Assembly: GCF_000711695.1 (NCBI RefSeq)
Contig: NW_013547002.1
Span: forward strand, 1-64,000
Source: Tilletiaria anomala UBC 951
Taxonomy: Eukaryota > Basidiomycota > Exobasidiomycetes > Georgefischeriales > Tilletiariaceae
DNA: 64,000 bases
Direction: 5' to 3'
The notes under the pieces are model-generated. The model was not told the origin of the DNA and did not search any database. It saw only the letters and a program-made list of their open reading frames with translations. Numbering within the stretch: the first letter of the stretch is position 1; the number at the start of each line of letters is the position of its first letter. Of the stretch, positions 22,117 to 32,121 are shown piece after piece. The position numbers and the translations under genes are program-made.

Positions 22117-24589
22117 TCACGCTTCGTCCTCGCCAGGCGTTACTGCTGGTAACTTGCTGTCCGCATGCGTCTGTTCCCTCTGGTGACCGCGGTCAAAATG
22201 CGAAAACCCAGGCTCGAACAGCGTGGGGAACCCGCGCCAAGCCGGGGTCCGAAGTGCATGGCTGGGCGTGTGTGCATCGCCTTCGCGCATGTGCTCTGGC
22301 GCTTCGTCCGCTGGTGTATTGGGACCATCGAGAGCACTGATCCACTCCCACAGCAGCGTCGCCATTGAGAACGCGGCAAGGATGCCGAGAATGGTTGTCG
22401 TGCTGAGCGCTGCGAACACCTTCGCTTGGTGGCCCTCCGCGCCAATCTCTCCTTCGTAAAGGCGCCGCAAGGCATGCTCGCGTTCACCAGTAACAGCAGG
22501 CTCACCGCCGACGGGCTCGCTGGACCCGGCCTCTTCGATGTGGTAGTACGAAAGGGGTAGGAATACTGCAATCACGCCAACTAGCAGGCGTGGCAACAGT
22601 CTCCAAAGCTAGTTAAACATGTGCCAAGCAAGAACAAGGTCAGGTAAGGGCAGCTGAAGAGACATAATCCAACGCAGCCTACCTTTGGAACCCAGACGTC
22701 TCCACGTGCGTCGTTGTCCCCTTCAATCATGGCCAATAGCCAGACGCAAAGCTGATAGTGAAAAAGGAGCAATCAAGTGCGTCAAGCTTACCGATAACGT
22801 TTGTCACATCAAGAGCACGACGTACCATCGCAATCGCATACGTCGTGCAGAGGATCCACCTGACCGCACTCTCTACCAGCTGCTCTTTTGTAAAGTCGCC
22901 ACATGCGTCTCCAAACAGGGTGAGGGCGCTGACTAATGGGATGTGGAGGAAGAACCAGGCTTGGGCAGTAACCACTGACTGTGAGATTCAAGTGTAACAG
23001 GATGCACTTCAGTGCCCTGCCCGGCCTCGCATCACAAGAGTGAGCAGAGCAACTCACCCTTCGCAACGGATGCAGGACGCTTTTCGAGCCGCTGCGCAGC
23101 GTGTAAAACATCAGGAAGCAGAAGGCGATGCAGAGCGCAAGAATCGCGCGGCCTGTAGCATCCGTCACGCCCTCACCAGCAGGATGATTCGAGACAATCG
23201 AGTAGACCTTCAGATTGAGACAGGCTCAACATGACCGTGCAAAAATCGTAACTTCAGGCTTTAAACAGAAGACTCACCGTCTCACCGAGCACCAGAGTGC
23301 AAAAGTCCGTCATGCGCTCGACTTCGTGCTCAATCGCTACTGCAGACGAGTAGCGCAGCTTCATGATGCGCTTGAACGTCGGCGAGTAGAAGAACGCCCA
23401 GCCACCGTATTCAACGCTGCAATGGAGGAGGGCAGAACGCTCAGTTGCACGGTCGAAAGCATTTGTAAGCCCGAGCAGGAGGAATTACTCACACAAGACC
23501 GACGACTACCATGGCAATGGCAGGTCTGACAGAGGCGAAGATGGAGCCAATGTAGAGCGCGACGGCGATCGGCCAGGTCGAGACATGTGCGCGGATCTGC
23601 GCACGGTAGGGCTTGATATGCATACTGTCAAGGTATCAGACTCAGCTTCCTTCGAACAAAATGCAAAACGAGCGGAGCTCACCTGTAGAAGAGCTGAGTA
23701 CCGTATATGGAAAATTCAGCAAGGAGGTATGCACCAATTGTCGTCGCGCGTGCTGGGCCGTCGGAGAGCTGCTCTTGAATGTTTGTCGCGTTGTTGCCAA
23801 AGACAACCAGCATGGCCATGGTGAACAGAGTCAGGACGGATTGGTATATGTCACCCGTCCAGTAGCAGTCGTTCAGCTCGCGGTACTGTGAGAGAAGTCG
23901 TCCAGGCTTAGCTTCTCACCTCCTTTGAGGCTGAAGGTAGCGTCTCGCCTTGACTCACAAGGGACCATATGAACCAAGCGAGGATGTAGGCAATGATATA
24001 ACGGATGAGGGACGCACCTGTGGGAAGCCCTATGACCTCTGCATTTCCGAGAGTTAGGGACATGAGCTGTCAGAAAAGTTCGCTTTCCTCCAGCAAGCTT
24101 AGGCCTACCCTCAGCCAAGACGGAAACGATACCGACAAAGACGAGATCGAAGAAGAGCTCCAGCCGTAGAGAGCTGCGCTCTTCGTTCGACCTGACGAGC
24201 GTGGTCCCACGAAAGTACTGCGATGCACGAGGTTTGCGGAAGAGGTAACGCCGGTTCGCGTGGATCCTCCTTGCTTCTGCCTCCAGGATTTCTCTGCGTA
24301 AGTCAGCGGCACGAATCCCTCGGGGCCCACATGCAGCCAAATCCTCCTCGTCAAATTCAGCTTCGGTCGGGATAAAACCGCCTGTCTTGACTTGACCGTA
24401 CTTTAAGTGGTGCGCCGCATGGACATGCGGCATGGCGTGAGGGTTCTTGGACTGGACGGGAGGTGTCTGTCCACCGTTCATATCCACTGGGACGGATAAG
24501 GCTGCTACGTCCGGCGCACTGCTACTCGATGGCGACTGCTCGCCAACTGCGCATTTCTGTTGTTCGTCGTTGCCTGACATGCTTGTCAT
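22117..24589 (-). CDS. LtrA-type polytopic membrane protein
   Basis: Multi-pass membrane protein of the bacterial low-temperature-requirement A family, which is widespread in fungi with unknown substrate. The start is at 24589 (MTSMSGNDEQQ) or the ATG at 24580. A soluble N-terminus of about 120 residues leads to the signature RSNEERSSLRLELFFDLVFV, where acidic and aromatic residues define the family. Roughly eight more exons follow. They carry helices such as IRYIIAYILAWFIWSL, LFTMAMLVVFGN, WPIAVALYIGSIFA, ILALCIAFCFLMFYTL and FAALSTTTILGILAAF. The tail is acidic, ending TPGEDEA. Exon 1 ends near 24109 and joins in phase to EVIGLPTGASL. Every intron seen begins GTGAGY or GTAGGC. Inner exon edges are approximate. 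Confidence 0.8.
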
Positions 24590-25813
24590 CACCAGTGCAA
24601 TGCATCCAGCTACAGTTTTTGGAGCCTAATTGGCAGGAAAGTCGAGCTCTAACGAGGGTAATGCTCTGCGCACGGACCCAAGAGAGCGTTTGTCCCTTTT
24701 AAAAGATACTCCAACCTCCCAAGGAGAATGGCTGATATATTAAATACACCCGATGCATCCTGCGGTCGCTGCAGCCTTTGCAATCAAACAATGCTCTCAC
24801 GAGGGAACTTCATGTATCTGTGAATGTGACAGGCGTGTTCTTTCTTTTCTTCTCCTTGAACGTGTTTGCGTTAGCGCGTTTTGTCTCTGTTCGATTCTTT
24901 CTTTTTCGGGGTGCGGGACAGTGGCATGAGGCTTTTCCCTTGTTGCCGAGACGACCGGGACGGGGCAGGTGTCTGGAGTGGGGAAGAGGCAGCCAACCCT
25001 AGAGCGAAGTGCAGTGAGGCACACGGCCACAGGGGCAGGCCGCGTACACGGAAGGAGACCTGGATGTGTACATGTTAACTTCGCAGCAAAAACGATGAGT
25101 TTCGACAGTGTGAAAAGTGTTGCTAGCGAGCCTTTTGGATTGATCAGTTGACAAGCACCCGTGGTTGGACGAGTCTAACCCGATCATTCGTCTACAGGCT
25201 GGTGCGACCTCTCATCAAAAGTTCTCAACCCGAGGCTGTTCAAGGATCAGTAAAACAGCAGCAACAGACGATGTGCGCCGGTACACTGGAAATGTCAAGG
25301 GCATCATAATGTTTCAAAAACCATTAGCCACACGGTTATGATTGTGTACAACTGAGGGATAAAGACGCATCACGTTCGCGAGCGCCAGCGCGCGTGCTTC
25401 CGTGCACATTTGCGGAATCGTGAAGAGCACGAAGAAGACAATGAGGATGATTGTCCGTGTTGGGAAGTGGGAATAATCATACGCCAAAGGAAGCGGATAA
25501 TTCATCAGGTCGTGGAAGGGAGGGGCCCAACTCCAAGGTGCTGCAGAAGCCGAAAGGACGCAATCGCTTTCTCAGCGCAATCGTCGCGGCAAGCTAGACT
25601 CGCATGCACCTCTGCTGCTGCCGGACAGCAAATCATCCGATAGACATCAAAGCAACGACAGCGAGGACGACGAAAGGGAGTCGCCGCCCGTGCGTTCCCA
25701 CGCGTATGGAAACGCGCAATACTCTCTATCGGCATAAAAAATAAAGACTTTTGCTTGATTCCATCCGATCTTGGTCCCGTTTCACTTCCAGGCACATGCG
25801 AAGCGATGTGCGC
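24590..25813. other. gene-free: LtrA upstream, deacetylase downstream
   Basis: An AT-rich patch (ATATATTAAATA, about 24733-24744) may serve the LtrA promoter. A 63-codon minus frame from the ATG at 25505 contains a hydrophobic run (TIILIVFFVLFTI) but lacks the codon bias of genes here, so I do not call it. Nothing else is supportable. Confidence 0.4.
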
Positions 25814-27229
25814 TTAAATGACGAGGACAGCGCCAACGGCAGCAACACCGCCGAGCACAAGGGCCTGTGCAGACCGCACGAGCGCCGACGCGGCGCCCGA
25901 ATTCTTGGTGCTGCTGCTGGGGATGGGGTTGTATCCGGTCCCAGTAGGCGTGCTGCCCGTGAGGGTGTGCCCAGGGCTGCTAGCGCTGTTGTTCGCGTTT
26001 GTCTCGATGTACGCATTGTTCATCGGCTGGCCAACGCAGTTGATAATTGGCACAAGCGACTGCTGTGGCTGGAACTGTGCAACGAAAGGCAGGATGACCT
26101 CAGTAGAGAGCTCGACGGACTGCTGGTAAAGGTCGTGCGCGAGGACAATATAGCCCGTGTCAAGGGAGGGCGCATTTTTTATGATCTGCTCGAACGTGTA
26201 AGCAGAGTTGGCGGCAGAGACTATGCCAGCGCCAATCTTCCAGTCGTTCGTGTCGTACGTCTGGCCGTTGGCCGTGGTCCAGATGATCGGGGTGAGGCCC
26301 ATGGCCTTGCAGATGTAGCGAACGCGGTCGTCAATGTCGCCGTAAGGGGGGCGCATAGTGTTTGGTGTGACGCCAACAATGTCCTTGATCGCCTTCATGG
26401 TCCAGGCAAGCTCGGCGACGATCTGCTCGTTGGTAAGCGTCGTGAGGTACGGGTGTGACCAGGTGTGAACGGACAGCTGGTGACCAGCCCAGTATTCCGA
26501 CTGGAGCATGGTAGGCCGAGAGACAGCGCGCGAGCCAACGATGAAGAAGGTGGACTTGATGTTGTTCTTCTGGAAGTAGTCGAGCAGAAGCGGCGAGTAA
26601 GGAGAAGGACCATCGTCGTACGAGACACCCCAGGTGTTCTTAGTCTGGCAAGTCGTGACATCCGTGTCACGGGTGTGCCCGCCACACGTCCACCAACCGT
26701 TGGAAGCCGCATTGGCGACGTTTGGGTTCGAAGAGTTGGAGCAGGTCAACTGCGCAGGGTTAACGGGGATCTGCGGGGCCTTGGATAGGTCAATCTTCTT
26801 AAGCCACTCCTGGACGACCGGATCGTTGGTTGGCGGGGTCTGATCCAGTGTCGGGTACTGGGACCCAACGATGTTGGCAGTCGGCAAGGGTGGTGAGCCG
26901 CTGACGTAGGAATTGGTCTGTCCCGGCGTGGCGGTGACGGGCAAAGTGTACGTCGGGAAGGAAGAGGCAGTGCCGCTCGAGATGGTGGCAACGATGCTCA
27001 GGACGCTGGCGGGGAGACTGCCACTGAAGTTGGCGAGGCCCGGGCTGGCTCCAGCGTGGGCAGCGCCAGATCCGCCCCCAGCACCCGCGGCAGCTGTGGT
27101 TGCAGACGAGTGATGCTGGCGCTTGACCAGGTGCATCACCGATGGTGTCGGCTTGATGTCTGCGGCCGCGGCCGAGGAGGCGCACACGAGGGCCGCGATG
27201 GCAGCGACACCCGAAGCGATGCGAACCAT
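25814..27229 (-). CDS. GPI-type chitin deacetylase (CE4)
   Basis: Secreted polysaccharide deacetylase that turns cell-wall chitin into chitosan. A single exon of 471 residues. The N-terminal signal peptide (VAAIAALVCASSAAA) is followed by a Ser/Thr/Gly-rich stretch. The NodB domain spans about residues 190-400. Motif 1 is SYDDGPS (catalytic base and metal Asp at 205-206). Motif 2 is SVHTWSHPY (metal His 255 and 259). Motif 3 is RPPYGDID (293-300). The late motif is YIVLAHD (His 365). Motif 1 usually reads TFDDGP or TYDDGP; the Ser is a mild change. The C-terminus is a Ser/Thr linker plus a hydrophobic tail (VLGGVAAVGAVLVI), consistent with a GPI anchor. It resembles Cryptococcus Cda proteins. 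Being intronless is notable beside its neighbours. Confidence 0.93.
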   Translation of the reverse strand: MVRIASGVAAIAALVCASSAAAADIKPTPSVMHLVKRQHHSSATTAAAGAGGGSGAAHAGASPGLANFSGSLPASVLSIVATISSGTASSFPTYTLPVTATPGQTNSYVSGSPPLPTANIVGSQYPTLDQTPPTNDPVVQEWLKKIDLSKAPQIPVNPAQLTCSNSSNPNVANAASNGWWTCGGHTRDTDVTTCQTKNTWGVSYDDGPSPYSPLLLDYFQKNNIKSTFFIVGSRAVSRPTMLQSEYWAGHQLSVHTWSHPYLTTLTNEQIVAELAWTMKAIKDIVGVTPNTMRPPYGDIDDRVRYICKAMGLTPIIWTTANGQTYDTNDWKIGAGIVSAANSAYTFEQIIKNAPSLDTGYIVLAHDLYQQSVELSTEVILPFVAQFQPQQSLVPIINCVGQPMNNAYIETNANNSASSPGHTLTGSTPTGTGYNPIPSSSTKNSGAASALVRSAQALVLGGVAAVGAVLVI

Positions 27230-29123
27230 TTTGATTAGTTAGCGACTGCTACGCGTCAATAAAAGTTGAGGGATCACTAAAAGAGAGATTGCAAGTTTAA
27301 TTTGAGTAGGTGCATTCACAGCAAGTCGAATGCAGTGAAATGACAGGGCACACTCACCGGCCAAATAACAAGGCGAAGCGTCTTGGACGTGAAGGGTGAA
27401 CTCTCCGTGCAGCACCAGTGATGAGCCGAGCCGACGAGAGGATAACGAGGTAAGGGAGAGATGGAATACGCCTGGTCTTCTTTGAAGAGACGAAAGGGTG
27501 AGGGGTGTGGATGGTGTCGTGGACGTCACAGAGAGGAAAGTAGTCGAGTCAAGGAAGATAAGCGTCGTGTGTGGGATGGTTGGGGAGTGCTGTTGATGTA
27601 CAGAATCTCATCGACAAAAGAAAGGGGGTGGGGGGATATGGCGTGTCACTGGAAGCACAGCACTCAATGAGAAGCGGAAGGTTTGCAACTCAGCTAGGGT
27701 GACTGTGCTGCTGCCATGGTGTTTGTTGCCGTTTTGTGTGCCAGCCGAGGCCTGCGCCTGTTGGAGACAGTTGTTAGAGAGAATGCGTCTGAATTCCGCT
27801 AAGTCGTGCAGCATGCGCGAGGCGGCGAGCGCCCTCGCGCTGCACAGACACCGCACTGGACCAGCTCTCGTCTGCAGATCCACTTCCGCCTCTCCAATCA
27901 GAACCTGCAGGGAAGGCTTAAATTAACAAAGATTTACCGTTCACATTGCAAACTTCGGGGAAATCTGGCCGCCTTCCCCATGGCCACCACACCTTTTCTT
28001 GGGTGTACCGCGGACAGGTGCGCCCTGCTTGCTGCCGCCTGCCGGGTGGGTGAACCGCCGATTCATGCGGCAGCGCGCGGAATTTGAAGCTGCGGCCACA
28101 GCACTAGAGCACATCATATTGCTCTTGCTTTTCCAACTTGAGTGCCGGCGATTTGCCCTGGGCGGGTGTCGTACGCGACCGCCGAAGCACGCTCCAAACA
28201 CCAAGGTGGGGGGGGGGTCATGTGTCGAAACTCGAAAGGTGTAGAAACTCGCTGCGAACGCTCAGCATTGCTACTTGTGGGATCAACAAACATACGAGAA
28301 CAGAGGGTAAGTCAAGATGGGCAAATAGCCCCATCATGTAACTTTGGTTGTCTCTCCAGGCTCACACGTCGGGCAACCACGTCGCCTGGTCTTTGGTCCA
28401 CGTCAGCAACGATGGCCTGCGTCTTATTGTGGATTGCCGCCAGTTGCCGCTTCTTCGTGTGTATGAACGGGTATTATGTATATATATGGTTGACATTCGG
28501 TCGTTTGTTGTCATTTTGGCAAGGTGTGGCGATGAAGCATGCAGAGGCTGTGCACGAATCATAGCGTGGCATCCAGCCTGACCCTATCCGATTTTGCCGC
28601 CGCACGTCACGGCGAACAACCTCTCTCACAGTTGCAAGGCACAAGCGAAAGTTCTCTGAATGTGCTGTGGCAGCGTCAGTGTCAGCACGCCAGCTTGCAT
28701 CAACTGGGCAGAGTGAAAGGAGGACGTCGCTGATCCCATGGTGAATCATCATAGAAAGTTAAATATTGGAGATGACCCAATCTTCATACACATGAACGAG
28801 CCGGCGCTGCGCATGTCGGGCACTGCCCGTGGCACAAGACTGTGATAATGCCCGAGAACACACGGTGTGGGGAGGGTATGGTATGGTGGGTATCAAGATG
28901 TCGGTGTCGTGATATCGCATATGTACGCCTGGGGCCCGAAACCGGAGACCGTGCGAGATTCAAGGATGCAACGGACGAGTTGCGGAATACCTAGCCTTCC
29001 TACCCATCCATCTGGTAGAGGATTGTCCGACTTTTGTGAATGCAAGAGGCGACAGGCGGGCGGGGGAGGCAAAGACAAAAGGCAGGACGATAATGGATGA
29101 GGGTGGTTGACGTACCGAAATAT
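27230..29123. other. 1.9 kb without a supportable gene
   Basis: This holds the promoter side of the deacetylase and the 3' flank of the coiled-coil gene. Short frames on both strands lack gene-like codon use. A run of ten G residues lies at 28208-28217, and a TATATATA-like patch lies at about 28479. No RNA gene or transposon end was seen. Confidence 0.4.
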
Positions 29124-30644
29124 TCATGCGGCGGTAGCAGCGACAGGGGCAGCAGCGGATACTTCCGCTGCTGCCGGTGCGGATGATGGTTTGGCCTCGG
29201 GATCAGCAGCGGTCACAGGCGGCACTGTGAACCAGCCGCCGAACCAGCCGACACTGGTCTGGACAGGGCTGGCGACCTGCTCGTCATTCATGACGGCAGA
29301 GTGTTGTTTCCTCTCCGCCTCCTCTTGCGCGACCTCTGCTGCCTCGCGCTCCTGCTCGGCCGCCTCAACAGCTGCTTCGCGCGTGTGGGCGGCTGCCTTA
29401 AGAGCTGCCTTCTTGGCCTTCTCGGCAGCCTTGGCGGCCGCCTCGCGCTCCTTCTCTGCAGCCTTCTCAATCTTTTCCTTCTCCTTAAGCGCAGCCTTGT
29501 CGGCCTTCAAGTGCTGTGCCCACGCAGCCTTGACGGGAAAATAAACACGAAAACATCAGCGAATCGAGCATGGCACGCTTATTACACCGGAAACACCGCC
29601 AGAGCGTACCTTTTCAGCTGCCAGACGAGCCTTCACAGCGCGCTGCTCTGCCTTGTGGTGCGCTGCCTCAGACTTTAGCTCGGCCTTTTTGTACTCGAGA
29701 TCGGCCTCCTCTTCGGCCTTAAGTTGGTCAACGCGTGCCTTCTCCTCACTGCCAAGCAAGGCACAGATCAGCATGTGCATATTGTGCAATATTTCGACTT
29801 TGAAAGCCACTCACGCTTCGAGCCTCTTCTTCTGCAAAGCGGCGGTGGCTGTGGCAAGCTCCTTTTCGTAAGTTGCAATGGCCGTTGCAACTGTGGCAGC
29901 GTACTTCTTGCGCGCGTCCGCCTTCTTCTGCGCCTGGATATCTGCCGCCTTTTTGATCTCAGCCTGAGCCTCCTCCATGGCCTTCTGCTTGGCGGCGCTC
30001 TCCTCCTGCATGGCGGCCGTGTCGGCGACGTTTTCCTCCTGGGAAGCCTGCCGCTCGGCGACAGCGAGGTCAGCAGCGGCCTTTTGCTGAACAATGGCCA
30101 ACTTGTCGGCGGCAGCCTTCTCAGCGGCGGCCTGGGCATCGGCGGCGTCACCGGCAGCCTTGGCGGCAGTGGTAGCAGCGTCGGCCTCCTTCTTGGCGGC
30201 GATATCGGCGGGCGAGGAAGAGCCAGCGACGGCGGAGGTCGAGTAGGTCAGGAGGTTGTAGAAGTTTGCGACGACACCAGCGGGAGCAGCCTTGACATCG
30301 GTTTCCTCAGTAGTAGCAGCAGCAGTGGCCTCATCTGCGTTGGCCTCCTCTGCATTGACCTCCTCTGCACTGGCCTCCTCTGCGGTGGGCTCCTCCTCGA
30401 TGAAGGGTGTCTCTGGCCGAGTAGGCTTGCTCTTCTTGCCGAAGAGGCTCAAGCTGCGACGCGGCTTGGCGGGCGCGGCTGCGACATCGTTGGCGACCGG
30501 CATCGTGGCCTCCTCCGCAGGGGCATCATCCGAGCTGGGGAAAGTGACTGGCTCGTCAATAGCTTGTTCGGCGGCTGGCGCAACGGCCTCGGCGGCCTTG
30601 GTGCTGCTTGCCTTGCGGGAGAGCTTGCGTATGAGAGCTGGCAT
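29124..30644 (-). CDS. Ala/Glu/Lys-rich coiled-coil protein, unrecognised
   Basis: Three exons (30644-29815, 29748-29610, 29528-29124) give 457 residues. The N-terminus is basic and Ser-rich (MPALIRKLSRKASSTK). An acidic region follows with five-residue AEEx repeats, then FYNLLTYSTSAVAG. Beyond that is a long helical stretch (about 150-400) of Ala, Glu, Lys and Gln typical of a single alpha-helix or coiled coil (AEKAAADKLAIVQQKAAADL; KEKEKIEKAAEKEREAAAK). The C-terminus has an aromatic patch, VGWFGGWFTVPP, then Ala/Pro. There is no signal peptide or membrane helix. Splicing is in phase with donors GTGAGT and GTACGC. The amphipathic N-terminus and the WFGGWF patch could touch membranes. Composition prevents a family call, and no function is assigned. 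Confidence 0.8.
30326..30400 (-). repeat. 15-base tandem repeat, five copies, coding
   Basis: Five 15-base units of the type TGGCCTCCTCTGCAT (plus-strand reading) lie head to tail. The first four are close copies and the fifth is degenerate. On the coding strand they give acidic AEExx pentapeptides in the coiled-coil protein. The unit length keeps the frame, so copy number can change without harm. Confidence 0.85.
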
Positions 30645-31213
30645 GATGGTAGGTGTGATGTGAGTTGTATGATGTCAGTCCGGAGTTGTTCGTAAAGCCT
30701 GTTTGTGAGCAGCCTTCTTATGGTCGTGTATTCGTGTCGTTACGTTGCAAATGGTCGTTACAGGGTATCGATGCAGGATGGGGAGGGGAGGGGTTGGAGA
30801 GACAAGGTCAAGGGTAGAAATGGATGACTCGTTAGGATATAAAAGGGAAAGGGAGACGGGTATGTTGCGCAACCTGCAGTTGTTGTTGGTCCGCATTAAC
30901 TCAGGGGCTGCTTATCTCTCATCAGTCCTCAGCAGGACAAGTGCTCTTAGGCAGTGGGCTCAGTTCCATCCGCACGACACCGCGCCACTAAGGGCATGAT
31001 TGACTGCTTATATAAACATCCAGTCGTACACGCCCTATTTCGTCTCGGTAGTAACAAAGTGTTCACTCAAATATGTTTGCACCCTGGAAGGTGCTTTGTA
31101 AAGCTCGTCGCATCGACCACCTGAGGAATCGACGCATTGCAAGAACTATCCAAAGCCGTGCTTGATCTACCACAGACCTGCAACCCGAAGATCAGAATTC
31201 CAGTAGTCCGAAA
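30645..31213. promoter_or_regulatory. divergent promoter of coiled-coil gene and microprotein
   Basis: A 569-base divergent spacer. It has a TATAAAAG element near 30838 and a TATATAAA element at 31009, the latter 200 bases before the rightward ATG. Confidence 0.5.
31009..31016 (+). promoter_or_regulatory. TATA box candidate
   Basis: TATATAAA lies in a gene-free stretch about 205 bases upstream of the ATG at 31214. The near-palindromic form could serve either direction. Confidence 0.45.
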
Positions 31214-31609
31214 ATGCAGACAACGCAATTATGGCGCCACGTCCTACGCTCAGCCCTTCAGAATCGCGCACTTGTATCGACAGTTCCTGCTGACAAGCGT
31301 CCGCTCACCGTGTCCTCTACATCTTTTTCCAACTCGCGCTCCAGCTCAACTCGTGGACAAGGTGGATCTCCAGGCCTGGCACACGCCGAAAACATCCGAA
31401 GAGCCGATTCATCTATTCGCAAGCAACAATGGTCCAATCGAGTGCTCATCCTTCTCAGCACCTTCGTCGGTGCAAGCACCTACCTGCTTGGTTTCAACAT
31501 GGGATTCGCAGCCGGGAGGAAGAAGGCACATGATGAAGTTGAAACTCCAGCGCCTATCGTTGCAGGCGACAGCGGCCGTCAGCTTCCAGCTGCGTCCACC
31601 ACACGATGA
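31214..31609 (+). CDS. putative mitochondrial membrane microprotein
   Basis: A single frame of 131 residues from ATG 31214. The N-terminus (MQTTQLWRHVLRSALQNRAL) is basic, hydroxylated and free of acidic residues, as in mitochondrial presequences. A Ser/Arg region follows, then one predicted membrane helix (RVLILLSTFVGASTYLLGFN) with small residues spaced for helix packing, then a short basic/acidic tail. The helix with STYLLG is reminiscent of the anchor of fungal D-lactate dehydrogenases, but no catalytic domain follows, so it could be a stand-alone protein or a leftover N-terminus. A TATA box lies upstream. Family unknown; moderately sure it is coding. Confidence 0.5.
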   Translation: MQTTQLWRHVLRSALQNRALVSTVPADKRPLTVSSTSFSNSRSSSTRGQGGSPGLAHAENIRRADSSIRKQQWSNRVLILLSTFVGASTYLLGFNMGFAAGRKKAHDEVETPAPIVAGDSGRQLPAASTTR

Positions 31610-32121
31610 CGACGTGCATTGCCACCTGTTACTCTAATATCAACTTCTTTCCCCCGCCAAAGACCCTTGACTGAGGTGGAGAGCCAGTCAATGAGAATAG
31701 ATTCGCTTTCACCGTCAAAATATCCAAATTCACGCCTTGCTGCAGTTGCCAGCATATTGCATAGCGGCGAATCAATGATTAAGCAAGAGCACGCGGCGGA
31801 GGTACTACGCATATGCAACGGCAAGAGGGCATGCCTATGGGTGTTCCGCACTTCGTGCAACAATAGGAGCCTGTTGGTGCGGGATGAGCTCAAATGATAT
31901 TGCAGATGCCATTAGCGTGAGTCGCATCACCTGCGCACGCTCGCGCAATAGCCGCATCGCGGTGGCACGCTATGCATTCCTAACAGTGACTCCTTCAACG
32001 CTTGGATTTTCTTGCAGCTCGTACCACCCGATGAACACATTCATTTACCGTCATCCGCATTTCATATTTCAATGGCCGACTGTATACTTGCTCTCTGCTC
32101 CGCAAAGTGCTGCCTTGCTGT
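31610..32121. other. gene-free convergent spacer
   Basis: The 3' flanks of the microprotein and TAM41 meet here. No open frame has gene-like codon use. Confidence 0.4.

Noticed and set aside
25314-25505. 63-codon minus frame with a hydrophobic run
   Set aside because: ATG present, but codon use is unlike genes here and there is no conserved motif. Kept as gene-free.
25751-26458. 235-codon plus-strand open frame
   Set aside because: It lies wholly antisense to the chitin deacetylase, whose motifs are all in the other frame. It mirrors the strong codon bias.
28208-28217. Run of ten G residues
   Set aside because: An isolated homopolymer, not a repeated G-tract array; likely chance or slippage.
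29724-30695. 323-codon Leu/Gly-rich plus-strand frame resembling a membrane protein
   Set aside because: Antisense to the Ala/Glu/Lys-rich gene. Complementing Ala, Glu and Lys codons yields Leu/Gly/Phe runs, so the hydrophobicity is an artefact.
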